Source: a virus. Taken from it: a stretch of 64,000 nt of DNA. The notes under the pieces were generated by a model. That model was given only the letters and a program-made list of their open reading frames with translations, did no database searches and had not been told where the DNA came from. Made by a program: the position numbers and the translations under genes. Below, piece by piece: positions 24,947-32,952 of the stretch; positions within the stretch are counted from its first letter, which is position 1, and every line of letters begins with the position of its first letter. The DNA lies in the IMG/VR virus record IMGVR_UViG_3300010885_072825, positions 62,001 to 126,000 of that record. The stretch is one strand, 5' to 3'.

Positions 24947-25390
24947 TTAGTCTTCTTCAACGTCGTCGTCATCAAACTCTTCGTCTGACATTTCACTGGA
25001 AAGCACAAAGCTGATATTGTCTACGTTACTTAGATCAGTTACAAAATTGTTGATTCTGCATACTGACAGTTCAACATCTCCAGACAATTTAAATGCCATG
25101 AATTGTTCTAGTACAAGATTGCCTTGTTCTTCCACATCTTCCACGGTCATTCCAGTAGTATCATTTGCATTGCAAATATGTTCAATATGTTCAGCACCCG
25201 ATTTATAATTGATGATGAATGTCAAACATGGAGGAATTTCTGCCAAGCCATCTCGTGACTTGCCAGATGTCCAACCAGCTTCTACCGCTGCTTGTGCTTC
25301 TTCAAACGTTGAATCAAATTGTTCTCGGTGTTCTTTTACCAGTTTCATTGCTGCAATTGATGAAACCTTATTCGTGTCTTTCATTACCAT
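24947..25390 (-). CDS. acidic hypothetical protein
   Basis: 147 residues with a strongly acidic C-terminus (SDEEFDDDDVEED). The middle contains CLTFIINYKSGAEHIEHICN and LSVCRINNFVTDL. It could be a DNA mimic or a binding protein, but no family is recognised. It overlaps the preceding small gene by seven bases. Confidence 0.6.
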   Translation of the reverse strand: MVMKDTNKVSSIAAMKLVKEHREQFDSTFEEAQAAVEAGWTSGKSRDGLAEIPPCLTFIINYKSGAEHIEHICNANDTTGMTVEDVEEQGNLVLEQFMAFKLSGDVELSVCRINNFVTDLSNVDNISFVLSSEMSDEEFDDDDVEED

Positions 25391-25608
25391 ACCTTTTTGT
25401 CTCCAGATGCTTCACAGTCATCATACCCTAAATTATATTCTGCAATTTCTTTGTCAGTTAGATCAATAATTTTTTCACCATGATAAGTGCCTTCGGGATA
25501 CCAATGCGGATCTCTTGGACGACCATAGTAACTGTCTGCTGACCCCCGATCATAGAGTGCACCATTTCGGTCTCGGTCAAATTGTGGTAGCATTTGTTTT
25601 CTCTTCAT
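25384..25608 (-). CDS. small conserved phage protein
   Basis: 74 residues. The run YDRGSADSYYGRPRDPHWYP is a pattern I recall from uncharacterised small proteins of large phages. NLGYDDCEASGDKK ends the protein. No function is known. Confidence 0.6.
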   Translation of the reverse strand: MKRKQMLPQFDRDRNGALYDRGSADSYYGRPRDPHWYPEGTYHGEKIIDLTDKEIAEYNLGYDDCEASGDKKVW

Positions 25609-25619
25609 TTTAAAATTGC

Positions 25620-26123
25620 CTACAGTTTGTCAAATTGCCAATCTTCAGCACGAACCACCAAATCAAACCCTTCTTCGACAGTAGGCGGTTGATAGGTCGT
25701 TGCCATGTTTTTCAGGATATGGCCGGGAATGGTTTTACCAAGCCGGGAATCCAGTACTTGTTGCCAAACAGTGTCTTCCAATGCTGGAAACACTAACGCG
25801 ATCTTAAAATAAGTCGCAGGAATTTTCGACAACTTGGATCGTCTAGCTTTGGCAGATAAATTGGTTTGGTCCCAAAGGATTAGACTTTGATTCTTAACCG
25901 CGTTTTGTAATTTTTCTTCTGCTAGCTGAGTCGCGGTTTTGATATATTCTTCAAACACTGCATCATAAGTCGTGTTTTGTTTGCGAGCATAGATATCAAT
26001 GAACTTGTCAGTTGAAATGAGTGCAATGTCAGAGAATCGATTAGCTAGAGACTGTTCCAACTTCTTGAAAAACGTAGACTTGCCCGTTCCTGGAAGTCCC
26101 ACTGCCATAATCATCAAGTTCAT
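25620..26123 (-). CDS. P-loop kinase of the polynucleotide-kinase type (AAA_33)
   Basis: 167 residues. The P-loop GLPGTGKST (9-17) stands at the N-terminus. ILWDQTNLSAKARRSKL gives the D-x-T-N-x-x-x-x-x-R pattern typical of polynucleotide-kinase-like enzymes. There is no C-terminal phosphatase domain. It may phosphorylate 5'-OH ends of RNA before ligation by the two phage RNA ligases, although nucleoside kinases look similar. A sigma70 promoter with TATAAT lies 23-50 bases upstream. Confidence 0.72.
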   Translation of the reverse strand: MNLMIMAVGLPGTGKSTFFKKLEQSLANRFSDIALISTDKFIDIYARKQNTTYDAVFEEYIKTATQLAEEKLQNAVKNQSLILWDQTNLSAKARRSKLSKIPATYFKIALVFPALEDTVWQQVLDSRLGKTIPGHILKNMATTYQPPTVEEGFDLVVRAEDWQFDKL

Positions 26124-26145
26124 TGTTTAACCCTTTTGTCTTTTG

Positions 26146-26173
26146 ATTATAACATGATGTTATCAAAAATCAA
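26146..26173 (-). promoter_or_regulatory. sigma70-type promoter for the kinase gene
   Basis: Minus strand TTGATT (26168-26173), 16-base spacer, TATAAT (26146-26151). Confidence 0.55.
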
Positions 26174-26739
26174 CGCATCTTATAAAAAACATGCAAGCCA
26201 ATTTGACGTGTTTTTTTCAATGAACCATTATGAGACCATTGGGGTTTCACATAGTTAGCATGATAATAGGTTGCGCCTCGAGTCACGTCTGAAACATTGC
26301 CTAGATAAACATTTTCAGCCAATTTGATTGTACGCCGAAACGTTCGTCGATCTCGTATGGGACGATGTGGTTCACACTGCCATGAAAATTGACATACCGT
26401 TTGAGTACGTTGTCGAATCACACTACAAGGTGTACGTCCAAACTTACCATTGTGTATTCGATTGATTACAACGTTATTAACTGCAATAATTCCAAGATCA
26501 CCCTGATCAGCAGCTTCATAATAGGCATTCTCTGCCATACAATATATTTGTTCTCGATCTTTGACGGTTAGGTTTACCGGAACTCGGACCACCACTCGAC
26601 GTTCTACGATCTTTGGTACTTGAACTATTTGTATTCTGGGAGCAGGTTGTGAATGTATCATGCACAACAAAATTATTACTGCACCAACCAGTTTAAAATT
26701 TATGGCCCATAATACATTGTTCAATGTGATAGTTGGCAT
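26170..26739 (-). CDS. cell-wall hydrolase, SleB type, membrane anchored
   Basis: 189 residues. A hydrophobic segment at about 14-28 (FKLVGAVIILLCMIH) anchors the protein. From about 65 the Hydrolase_2/SleB domain follows: CMAENAYYEAADQGDLGIIAVNNVVINRI, with the catalytic-type Glu in NAYYEA, then VCQFSWQCEPHRP and ATYYHANYVKPQW. These enzymes cleave peptidoglycan. It may act in lysis with the spanins at 41.4-42.3 kb or in superinfection or entry. No strong ribosome site precedes the start, so the exact start is uncertain. Confidence 0.78.
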   Translation of the reverse strand: MPTITLNNVLWAINFKLVGAVIILLCMIHSQPAPRIQIVQVPKIVERRVVVRVPVNLTVKDREQIYCMAENAYYEAADQGDLGIIAVNNVVINRIHNGKFGRTPCSVIRQRTQTVCQFSWQCEPHRPIRDRRTFRRTIKLAENVYLGNVSDVTRGATYYHANYVKPQWSHNGSLKKTRQIGLHVFYKMR

Positions 26740-26794
26740 AAGCTTGTGACCACGTTGATTACTGCTTCATAGTTAACGGATTAGCAATCAAATG

Positions 26795-27355
26795 TCAACT
26801 GTTTTTCACATACCCTCTGAAAGTCAAAGAGATTCTAGCTCCGCAAATGAAACTGGCCTTGGGAATGCGATGCAAATGGGTATCTTGCATTCCAGCATGC
26901 ATCAAACACAAACTGCCATGTGGCAACTTGACTTTGGTGATATTTTCAGGACTATTGTCTGCACCAATTTCCTTGAACCAAATTTCTCGTTCTACTCCCA
27001 AACTAATGATGCCAATTGGTCGAGCATCATCCATCTCAGGACTGTTGTCCGAGTGCCATCCCAATTGATCCTTTTGATCCAAATAGCGATTCAAGAAACA
27101 AACTTCGAACACTGCTCCAGTGTGTGCTTCCAATGATTGACGAATCGTCAAAATTTCTGGGTGCCAGGGTTGAACTTGATAGGCACGTCCATGTTCAGGA
27201 GTACCATAGAAATAAGGCTCAGGAAAATCATTGCAGTAGTATTCGCTACGCGGCGTGTTAGAGATCCTTACCCAATCCAATTCCTGATTCAACACAGCAA
27301 AAGAATCCGATGGGTTGGTAATAAAGTCGGGGATCAATGTGATAGGTACGGTCAT
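26795..27355 (-). CDS. alkB: AlkB-like Fe(II)/2-oxoglutarate dioxygenase
   Basis: 186 residues. LGWHSDNSPEMD carries the iron-binding H-x-D, HLHRIPK the second His and ARISLTFR the 2-oxoglutarate-binding Arg. RSEYYCNDFPEPYFYG is a typical substrate-side segment. AlkB proteins remove methyl groups from damaged bases, and phage versions may protect the genome or undo host modifications. The length is normal for the family. Confidence 0.82.
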   Translation of the reverse strand: MTVPITLIPDFITNPSDSFAVLNQELDWVRISNTPRSEYYCNDFPEPYFYGTPEHGRAYQVQPWHPEILTIRQSLEAHTGAVFEVCFLNRYLDQKDQLGWHSDNSPEMDDARPIGIISLGVEREIWFKEIGADNSPENITKVKLPHGSLCLMHAGMQDTHLHRIPKASFICGARISLTFRGYVKNS

Positions 27356-27378
27356 CGGATTTTTCTCATCGTTCGTTG

Positions 27379-27753
27379 TTAAATGAATCTATTTCTTGCG
27401 TCTTTCAAATGAGCAGGCAATGCTTCAGCTTCAGTATCATCAAGTTCCCAAAGATTGCAGGTGAACTGTCGTTCAATGATCACAAATTGTTGACCATCCC
27501 ATTCTGCCATAGCCCATTCACGATAGTTATTTACCGGCTTGTCCGTAGGGCAACATTTACGTCTTTGTGATTGAAAGTTCCAATGATCACTAATTCGGAT
27601 ACACCCAATTGGCGTCTTTCCCCAATCTTTTTCACTGTCTTCACAGCTATAGTAGCTTTTTGAATAGGGACTCTTGTGTACCTTATCCCAACTGCGAATG
27701 ATACGCTTAAAGTCTCGAGGAACTTGCCAAGCGATTTGCATGATCAAATGCAT
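27379..27753 (-). CDS. hypothetical protein
   Basis: 124 residues. Trp- and Cys-containing (WGKTPIGCIRISDHWNFQSQ, RRKCCPTDKP, EWAMAEWDGQQFVIIERQFT). It looks like a small globular phage protein but is not recognised. The start at 27753 overlaps the stop of the gene before it; an alternative ATG is at 27741. Confidence 0.55.
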   Translation of the reverse strand: MHLIMQIAWQVPRDFKRIIRSWDKVHKSPYSKSYYSCEDSEKDWGKTPIGCIRISDHWNFQSQRRKCCPTDKPVNNYREWAMAEWDGQQFVIIERQFTCNLWELDDTEAEALPAHLKDARNRFI

Positions 27754-27944
27754 TCTGAAGTGGGTACAGCCTTAAACCAATAGCGTCCCTTCTTAGCACC
27801 CACGATATGACCACCAGCAACGGCTTGGTAACGTGCCTTTTTGATTGCATCAGACTTGGACGTCGCCGTTACGTAGAATGGGATACCACCCTTTTCATCC
27901 CATGCAGGATATTGAAAGGTCATTGTAACTTCATATTCGGTCAT
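27744..27944 (-). CDS. small hypothetical protein
   Basis: 66 residues. MTEYEVTMTFQYPAWDEKGG followed by YVTATSKSDAIKKARYQA is a beta-strand plus helix pattern seen in many small phage proteins. A sigma70-like TTGACA-N16-TAGTAT lies in the 60 bases upstream. The function is unknown. Confidence 0.55.
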   Translation of the reverse strand: MTEYEVTMTFQYPAWDEKGGIPFYVTATSKSDAIKKARYQAVAGGHIVGAKKGRYWFKAVPTSECI

Positions 27945-28006
27945 GCTGCGCTCTCCCGTTGCATGCGTGTATACTAGCAGAATCTAATTCATTGTCAATA
28001 CCTAGT

Positions 28007-28261
28007 TCAATTCCAATTCACGGTTTTCGAAGTGGTGCAATTGTAAATAAACACCGCTGCGGATTTGCTTGAACACCAAATTTTATCAGTACAGTTTGGA
28101 TCTTCAACTTTTGTGATTCGAACAAAATACTCTGCATTCTTAAAGTCATAACTCAGTTGCTTTTGAGTTTCGCCATCTTCGGTGAACGATTCAGCAAGAA
28201 GAATAGGTTCCATTTCATCCAGGTCATTCTCTGAAATATGAAATTGATCCAAAGTAGTCAT
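28007..28261 (-). CDS. small acidic hypothetical protein
   Basis: 84 residues from the ATG at 28261, chosen because GGGAG lies eight bases before it. Acidic N-terminal half (ISENDLDEMEPILLAESFTE) and several cysteines near the end. Not recognised. Its sigma70 promoter lies next to the divergent late promoter of the following gene. Confidence 0.5.
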   Translation of the reverse strand: MTTLDQFHISENDLDEMEPILLAESFTEDGETQKQLSYDFKNAEYFVRITKVEDPNCTDKIWCSSKSAAVFIYNCTTSKTVNWN

Positions 28262-28297
28262 TTTGTTGTCTCCCAACAAGTATTCTTCAACAATTTG

Positions 28298-28325
28298 ATA
28301 ATAACAACTTTTGATTTTTTGTCAA
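28298..28325 (-). promoter_or_regulatory. sigma70-type promoter
   Basis: Minus strand TTGACA (28320-28325), 16-base spacer, TATTAT (28298-28303). Confidence 0.6.
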
Positions 28326-28334
28326 ATGAAAAAC

Positions 28335-28341
28335 ATAAATA
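28335..28341 (+). promoter_or_regulatory. late promoter box five bases before a start codon
   Basis: Plus strand CATAAATAGTTTTATG. It decides the start of the next gene, because upstream in-frame ATGs at 28311 and 28326 would lie before the promoter. Confidence 0.5.
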
Positions 28342-28346
28342 GTTTT

Positions 28347-28790
28347 ATGAGAATTAGTGACTTGCTTGATACACCCTTGAATGAATCCGATAAAAAAGCT
28401 GATCAAAAAGACCGAGAACAATATAAAAAATGGCGACAACTAGTGAACATGTCGTCAGCAACCTTGTCTAAATTTCTTGAAACTCGAACTGGTGATGAAG
28501 CTGGACTTAAAAAGAAGCAAGCAGCCAAATTGGGAATTGGTACTGGTCATGAAAGTGCGCGCGCAATTTTGCGAATGAGAAAAAAGCCATTTTCTGAATG
28601 GAATGAAACTGATCGCAAATGGATGAATCGACAAATATCATTCATATCTCGGATGTCTGGCAACCCTGGCCCACTGGTGAAAAAAGATGCTGACGGCAAA
28701 AATATACCTACAAGAAAATTAACATCACTTTGGATCTGGGGTCATATTCCAACCGGATATCCGCCCGGCAAGTTTGGTGTTTTTAAATAA
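28347..28790 (+). CDS. conserved phage protein with capsid-targeting-like leader
   Basis: 147 residues. The leader MRISDLLDTPLNES contains L-N-E|S, like the (I/L)-x-E sites cut by T4 prohead protease. The body is basic (RMRKKPFSEWNETDRKWMNR, then QISFISRMSGNPGPL and LTSLWIWGHIP). It ends KFGVFK. I recognise the body as a common but uncharacterised protein of large T4-like phages. Late expression on the plus strand and the leader suggest an internal virion protein; this is inference. Confidence 0.6.
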   Translation: MRISDLLDTPLNESDKKADQKDREQYKKWRQLVNMSSATLSKFLETRTGDEAGLKKKQAAKLGIGTGHESARAILRMRKKPFSEWNETDRKWMNRQISFISRMSGNPGPLVKKDADGKNIPTRKLTSLWIWGHIPTGYPPGKFGVFK

Positions 28791-29172
28791 ATTCATCTAG
28801 ATCAATATATTGAATTTGTTCAATATGTAATGACTCCATAGCACCTGAACCATAATAATTACTAACTGGATAAAGAAAGAGTTGAATAACTCGTCCCGAA
28901 TCTAAAGTCATCTCAAATGTAGGATTTTTGATCTTAATTCTTTCTTGCCATGGCAATAGTTCATAATGTTTGTGTGACGCTGCAATATAAGGACTTTCAT
29001 CACCTTCACATCTTCCAAAATATCCATTCGAAGTGCCTTCAATTTTGTCTTTGATTTCTTCCAGTGTCTGTTTATTTTTGCTCATTGCCAAAATTCTTAG
29101 ATCACGAAGCGACTCATGATCAGTGCCATTGAAGCTGTAGATATATGTTGTCAATTGATATGCAGTAGCCAT
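28783..29172 (-). CDS. hypothetical protein
   Basis: 129 residues. YQLTTYIYSFNGTDHESLRD and the segment LDSGRVIQLFLYPVSNYYGS suggest an alpha/beta protein. Its end overlaps the convergent gene by eight bases. Not recognised. Confidence 0.55.
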   Translation of the reverse strand: MATAYQLTTYIYSFNGTDHESLRDLRILAMSKNKQTLEEIKDKIEGTSNGYFGRCEGDESPYIAASHKHYELLPWQERIKIKNPTFEMTLDSGRVIQLFLYPVSNYYGSGAMESLHIEQIQYIDLDEFI

Positions 29173-29198
29173 TTAAAAATTCCTAAAAAAGTTAAATT

Positions 29199-29456
29199 TT
29201 ACGCTCTGTTGAAGCTTGCACAGATTACACCAGCTGGTAGATGAGTTTCACCAATATATTCTACAATTACGTTTTCTGGATTGGTCCATGAATGATCATC
29301 ACCTCCAATCCAATCAGAACCATCCCATTTAAGAAATATACCATCCGGATGAATCAGTTTCGCAGAATCTGATGTTTCAGCAGCCACAACCGCACAGTCA
29401 TAGCTGTCCCACCATTGGTTTTTCAAAACAGTACGTGAAATAAGAAATAATTTCAT
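29199..29456 (-). CDS. small hypothetical protein
   Basis: 85 residues. MKLFLISRTVLKNQWWDSYD followed by AVVAAETSDSAKLIHPDG is the pattern of small phage proteins with a beta-alpha-beta fold. No function is known. Confidence 0.55.
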   Translation of the reverse strand: MKLFLISRTVLKNQWWDSYDCAVVAAETSDSAKLIHPDGIFLKWDGSDWIGGDDHSWTNPENVIVEYIGETHLPAGVICASFNRA

Positions 29457-29465
29457 GTCAAATCC

Positions 29466-29585
29466 TCAATTAGTTTTGTCTGAGTCTTGAGTTTCATTCA
29501 ATGCGTCTCGGCGGCCATCCAAAAACCCAGCTACATAACCAATAATTGCTGCACTTAATGCCGTGATTACAAGTTCCAAAAACAA
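29466..29585 (-). CDS. possible 39-residue membrane peptide
   Basis: This frame reads with a TTG start followed by FLELVITALSAAIIGYVAGF, one transmembrane segment, then a charged tail DGRRDALNETQDSDKTN. A GGAG ribosome site lies somewhat far (about 11 bases) upstream. It fills most of the gap before the purA gene. The non-standard start makes it uncertain. Confidence 0.35.
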   Translation of the reverse strand: MFLELVITALSAAIIGYVAGFLDGRRDALNETQDSDKTN

Positions 29586-29638
29586 TGCATTTGAATGTCT
29601 CCTGTTGTGCCGTCATCATAACAGGATTATTGTTTATG

Positions 29639-30871
29639 TCAATCAATTTCTCGAACATCCCATGCTTGCGGACCCCAGCTGGTATATTTTACTTGAACTT
29701 GATTTTGATGTCGAAGACGACCAACAAAATCTTTAGATCTAGCTTCCACAACTTCATTTGATCCAGGATGGATATATGAAATATTATCAAACTGATCCAA
29801 ACATGTGACGGCCAATTGAGGAGTGTTCAGTTTGATTTTGAACACTGTGGCCATTGCCTGAGATCGTTCCCAATCTGATTGAATGTTCTTATAGAGCTCG
29901 TTAAGATCCAGAGGCGCGAATCGCAAAGTATCTTGCCATGGATTGGGTTTGTTGGTTTGATCAACTACTTGAGAAAAATCCATTTTCAAATTTTCCCATT
30001 TTAGTGGACCTGCTCCATGGCGAGTGGCATAGCAGCGGGTCACATATACAGGGGTGATTTCTTTTACTCCCAGTTCAGCCGCAGTATGAATTGCACTGAG
30101 CAGTCCCGTAATCGACCTAGTCACATGGGGAAATTCACCCATAAGTTCATCCAACCCCAGACCCTGTGCACCTTCAAAAATCACAGGTGTATCTTCCCAA
30201 ATGTTGAAAGGGTTGAAATTGGGTTGAATCACTTTGAGAGTTTCTAGCATACGTTTGATCATGGCCCATTCTGAATCAACATTCATCAATGGTACAAATT
30301 TTTGATATTCGGGGAGATGTTCAAATGGTTCTAGTAGTGGTTTGTAATATTCCTGTACTCGCAAAAGACTGAGAGAACTAGTACCATAACAACAATCATT
30401 GAGAACCAACTGCGCTGATGGATCTTGATTTCTAGTTACCGTAGCATTCACACCCAAACCACAGGACCCATGCTTGCTAGTACCTCGACTAATTTCTTGC
30501 AATTGATTATATGCAATATCCCAAATTGTGGTGATGATTGCGCTGGGATGAGCCCAAAAATTATAATGATAGGGACCATCAACATGTTGGATTCCCAATG
30601 CTTGTAATTGATCCCATTCTTTTAGAAATGCAAATGGATTGACGATAAAATTACTAGATAGATAAGTTCTAGATCCAGCAAGTGTTCCAGATCCAAAGTG
30701 ACCAAACACATGACGATGTTGATCTGTTACCACAGTGTGTCCAGCTTGAGCTCCGCCATTAACACGAGCAACTAGTGTATTTTTTGGACCTAACTTTCTA
30801 GCTAGATAATCAGTAATCAAGCCTTTGCCTTCATCACCATATCCAGCACCAATAACAGCATAGTTCGTCAT
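29639..30871 (-). CDS. purA: adenylosuccinate synthetase
   Basis: 410 residues from the ATG at 30871 (CAAGGTGACGTC before it). VIGAGYGDEGKG (6-17) is the GTP-binding loop with catalytic D13; NGGAQAGHTV, GTSKHGSCGLGVNATVTRNQ (split), EGAQGLGLDELMG and VTRCYATRHGAGP follow the family order. The enzyme makes adenylosuccinate from IMP and Asp for AMP synthesis. PurZ, the phage homologue for 2-aminoadenine, is reported to lack this Asp, so normal adenine synthesis is favoured. A perfect TTGACA-N16-TATAAT promoter lies upstream. Confidence 0.88.
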   Translation of the reverse strand: MTNYAVIGAGYGDEGKGLITDYLARKLGPKNTLVARVNGGAQAGHTVVTDQHRHVFGHFGSGTLAGSRTYLSSNFIVNPFAFLKEWDQLQALGIQHVDGPYHYNFWAHPSAIITTIWDIAYNQLQEISRGTSKHGSCGLGVNATVTRNQDPSAQLVLNDCCYGTSSLSLLRVQEYYKPLLEPFEHLPEYQKFVPLMNVDSEWAMIKRMLETLKVIQPNFNPFNIWEDTPVIFEGAQGLGLDELMGEFPHVTRSITGLLSAIHTAAELGVKEITPVYVTRCYATRHGAGPLKWENLKMDFSQVVDQTNKPNPWQDTLRFAPLDLNELYKNIQSDWERSQAMATVFKIKLNTPQLAVTCLDQFDNISYIHPGSNEVVEARSKDFVGRLRHQNQVQVKYTSWGPQAWDVREID

Positions 30872-30894
30872 GACGTCACCTTGAAGTTTCATAG

Positions 30895-30922
30895 ATTATA
30901 ACATGCCATTGAAATCTGTCAA
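30895..30922 (-). promoter_or_regulatory. consensus sigma70 promoter for purA
   Basis: Minus strand TTGACA (30917-30922), 16-base spacer, TATAAT (30895-30900), both hexamers perfect. Confidence 0.75.
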
Positions 30923-30949
30923 CCTCTCTGTCAGAATGATACAAAAACA

Positions 30950-30956
30950 ATAAATA
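30950..30956 (+). promoter_or_regulatory. late promoter box
   Basis: Plus strand CAATAAATAAAAG, 24 bases before the GTG start at 30980; the leader contains the GGAG ribosome site. Confidence 0.5.
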
Positions 30957-30979
30957 AAAGCAGCAATCCGGAGAACAAC

Positions 30980-31561
30980 GTGTCTATTGAAGAAATTAGA
31001 AAACTTATTGATTTATTAGAATCTGTTGATCAACATCAAGTACTTGGTGAGTCTATTTGGCCAAGTGCGGAAAAACGTACTGCTAAAGAACTTAAAAGGG
31101 ATGAAGCCAAGCGAAGAAAGCTAACTCCAACAGTAGATGAACAAGCACAGGATTTGTTACCAGCTGTAAAAAAAGCATTTAATTATGTGGTAAATGGTGG
31201 AAATAGGCCAGACGGGGTTTATATTCGTATAGAAGAAAATAAAAAAATATCATTTAAACTCAGTGGTGATTATATTACATCTTATGCAACGCCATTTAAT
31301 ATATTATTATGCACCAAACGAAATAATATGTTGGGGTGGGATGCAGATAATAATAAGTTATACTTGTTTGAATACAAAAATATCGGTACGTCTAAGACCC
31401 CAATATTCATACCACACACCAGATATGTGGATTTTAAATTTCCCGGAGAATATAATCCGCAGTTACCAGGGGATGTCAAAAAGGCATCCGCTATTTTGAA
31501 GACATTATGTGATTCTCCTGAATACAAGGATTTCACAAAATATTATACATATTTCAGCTAG
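30980..31561 (+). CDS. unknown protein with capsid-targeting-like leader
   Basis: 193 residues with a GTG start supported by CCGGAGAACAAC. The first 26 residues (MSIEEIRKLIDLLESVDQHQ, then VLGES) resemble the leader of the HExxH protein at 10500 and contain L-L-E|S and L-G-E|S. The remainder is a soluble domain with aromatic C-terminus (YKDFTKYYTYFS). It is late-expressed on the plus strand and overlaps the convergent thg1 gene by four bases. Possibly an injected virion protein; no family is recognised. Confidence 0.55.
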   Translation: MSIEEIRKLIDLLESVDQHQVLGESIWPSAEKRTAKELKRDEAKRRKLTPTVDEQAQDLLPAVKKAFNYVVNGGNRPDGVYIRIEENKKISFKLSGDYITSYATPFNILLCTKRNNMLGWDADNNKLYLFEYKNIGTSKTPIFIPHTRYVDFKFPGEYNPQLPGDVKKASAILKTLCDSPEYKDFTKYYTYFS

Positions 31562-32385
31562 CGAAACAACCAAGCAACTTTTTCATCAATCGACCAGGTT
31601 CTAAATTCAGGGCAGGGAGCACTTTTGATCACATGTCGATCAAACAAAGTATCTGGTGAGGGTCGATGTGCGGCCGGGATGCCATCAAGTTCTTTGTTAG
31701 TCAGAGGGTGTTGAACCAAGTATCGACGTACCCAAGTGCCGTGGACAAATGCAGCCGGAAACGAATCAATCAGATGGTCAAGCTCAGCCAACCGTTGTCG
31801 CATTTCTTGACTGTTTTGCCCTTGCAAACTCTTATGGGAAAAATAATGATGGGCTGCCATACTGGTGGAATTTTTCTCACAATCCAATACCCTCCAAAGC
31901 ATGGCATTGGCTGCTTCAGTTTGTGAGGGCAGAGAAAAAACCCTGGCATCAAAATGCGGAATATATTCTTGCAGTGCCTGAACTCGACCGTGATAATCGT
32001 CACTAGCATCTATTGAATGCATGAATTTAGAACTGGCCATACCAGACAGTACACTAGACATCTTAGTGACTTTGCCTGAAAACCAATCAGGTTTAGCCCA
32101 AACTAAACTGATTTCATCGCTTTGAGTGAATCCTGCCAGTGCATGGGTTTGCTCCACAAGGTACTCGGTGGTCTTGACCATGCATGCATGAAAATTGACA
32201 TCAAATGGTCGTTCTAAATTTTTGGTTAGTTTGGAAAAACTGCGCCCATCTATCCTAGCATACACGGGTAGATCTTCAGGCAATCGAATCTCAGTGTACA
32301 CTGATTCTAATTCCTTCATTCGATCACCCAGCTCGTCTTTGGATACAGAAACCAAAGGTTTACGATCTTCGTCTAAGAATGTCAT
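31558..32385 (-). CDS. thg1: tRNA(His) guanylyltransferase-like protein (Thg1/TLP)
   Basis: 275 residues. VYARIDGRSFSKLTK (41-55) has the first metal-binding Asp (D46) and FTQSDEISLVW (87-96) the second acidic pair, the two-metal site shared with palm polymerases. Bacterial and viral Thg1-like proteins add nucleotides in the 3'-to-5' direction and can repair truncated tRNA 5' ends. The length is typical (about 260-280). It adds a 5'-end repair activity to the phage's RNA ligases and kinase. Confidence 0.85.
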   Translation of the reverse strand: MTFLDEDRKPLVSVSKDELGDRMKELESVYTEIRLPEDLPVYARIDGRSFSKLTKNLERPFDVNFHACMVKTTEYLVEQTHALAGFTQSDEISLVWAKPDWFSGKVTKMSSVLSGMASSKFMHSIDASDDYHGRVQALQEYIPHFDARVFSLPSQTEAANAMLWRVLDCEKNSTSMAAHHYFSHKSLQGQNSQEMRQRLAELDHLIDSFPAAFVHGTWVRRYLVQHPLTNKELDGIPAAHRPSPDTLFDRHVIKSAPCPEFRTWSIDEKVAWLFR

Positions 32386-32387
32386 TA

Positions 32388-32708
32388 TTAATCTTCTTTG
32401 TTTTCATTGTAGAAACTCAATGCTTTACGAAGCCTGGCAATTTCCTCTTCTGCTGCTGCCGCTCTGGCCAAAGCGTTATTGACGGTTTCCATCATGCCAC
32501 GTCCAGTTCGAGCAAGACTAGAGATTTGGGTTTGCAAACTGTCTACTGTTTCTTGAGAATACAGAGGTTCGATTGGTCCAAAAATCTCAACCAAATTCTT
32601 TTCCCAATACTCAACGGTGGTATCGTATTCGGTATACGTATAGTCGCAGACACCAATACCGGGATTGCGGGCTCCAATACGCCAAGCAATGGGATTAACT
32701 TCTGACAT
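32388..32708 (-). CDS. hypothetical protein with C-terminal coiled coil
   Basis: 106 residues. The N-terminal half (SEVNPIAWRIGARNPGIGVC) is globular and the C-terminal half (about 52-100, SLQTQISSLARTGRGMMETV to EEEIARLRKAL) has heptad repeats. It lies two bases from the thg1 start. The function is unknown. Confidence 0.55.
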   Translation of the reverse strand: MSEVNPIAWRIGARNPGIGVCDYTYTEYDTTVEYWEKNLVEIFGPIEPLYSQETVDSLQTQISSLARTGRGMMETVNNALARAAAAEEEIARLRKALSFYNENKED

Positions 32709-32754
32709 TTTGCTCTCCAGCAGTTCGTTATACTATTACATAGCAGATTATATT

Positions 32755-32952
32755 TTATTTGTCAATGCATCGATTGATATATTTTACAATTCCCAAAGGT
32801 ACCATAATTGGCCAACCAAAAACACAAAGCACGATGGTTTCTGAGTTTACCTTTGTGAACAGTGCTTTTGCTAACATTGCAGTATAAGGTATGAACATGA
32901 TACTAGCAAAAACACCACAAACCCAATATGCAACAAACTGTTGAATTTCCAT
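32755..32952 (-). CDS. small two-pass membrane protein
   Basis: 65 residues with two hydrophobic segments (about 6-27 and 38-58). The AGGAG ribosome site is placed correctly inside the end of the preceding short gene, whose stop overlaps its ATG (TAATG). The function is unknown. Confidence 0.55.
   Translation of the reverse strand: MEIQQFVAYWVCGVFASIMFIPYTAMLAKALFTKVNSETIVLCVFGWPIMVPLGIVKYINRCIDK

Noticed and set aside
29639-30871. PurZ and 2-aminoadenine (Z) DNA
   Set aside because: The catalytic Asp of the GDEGKG loop is kept (D13). PurZ is reported to have lost it, and no DatZ/MazZ-like gene is seen.
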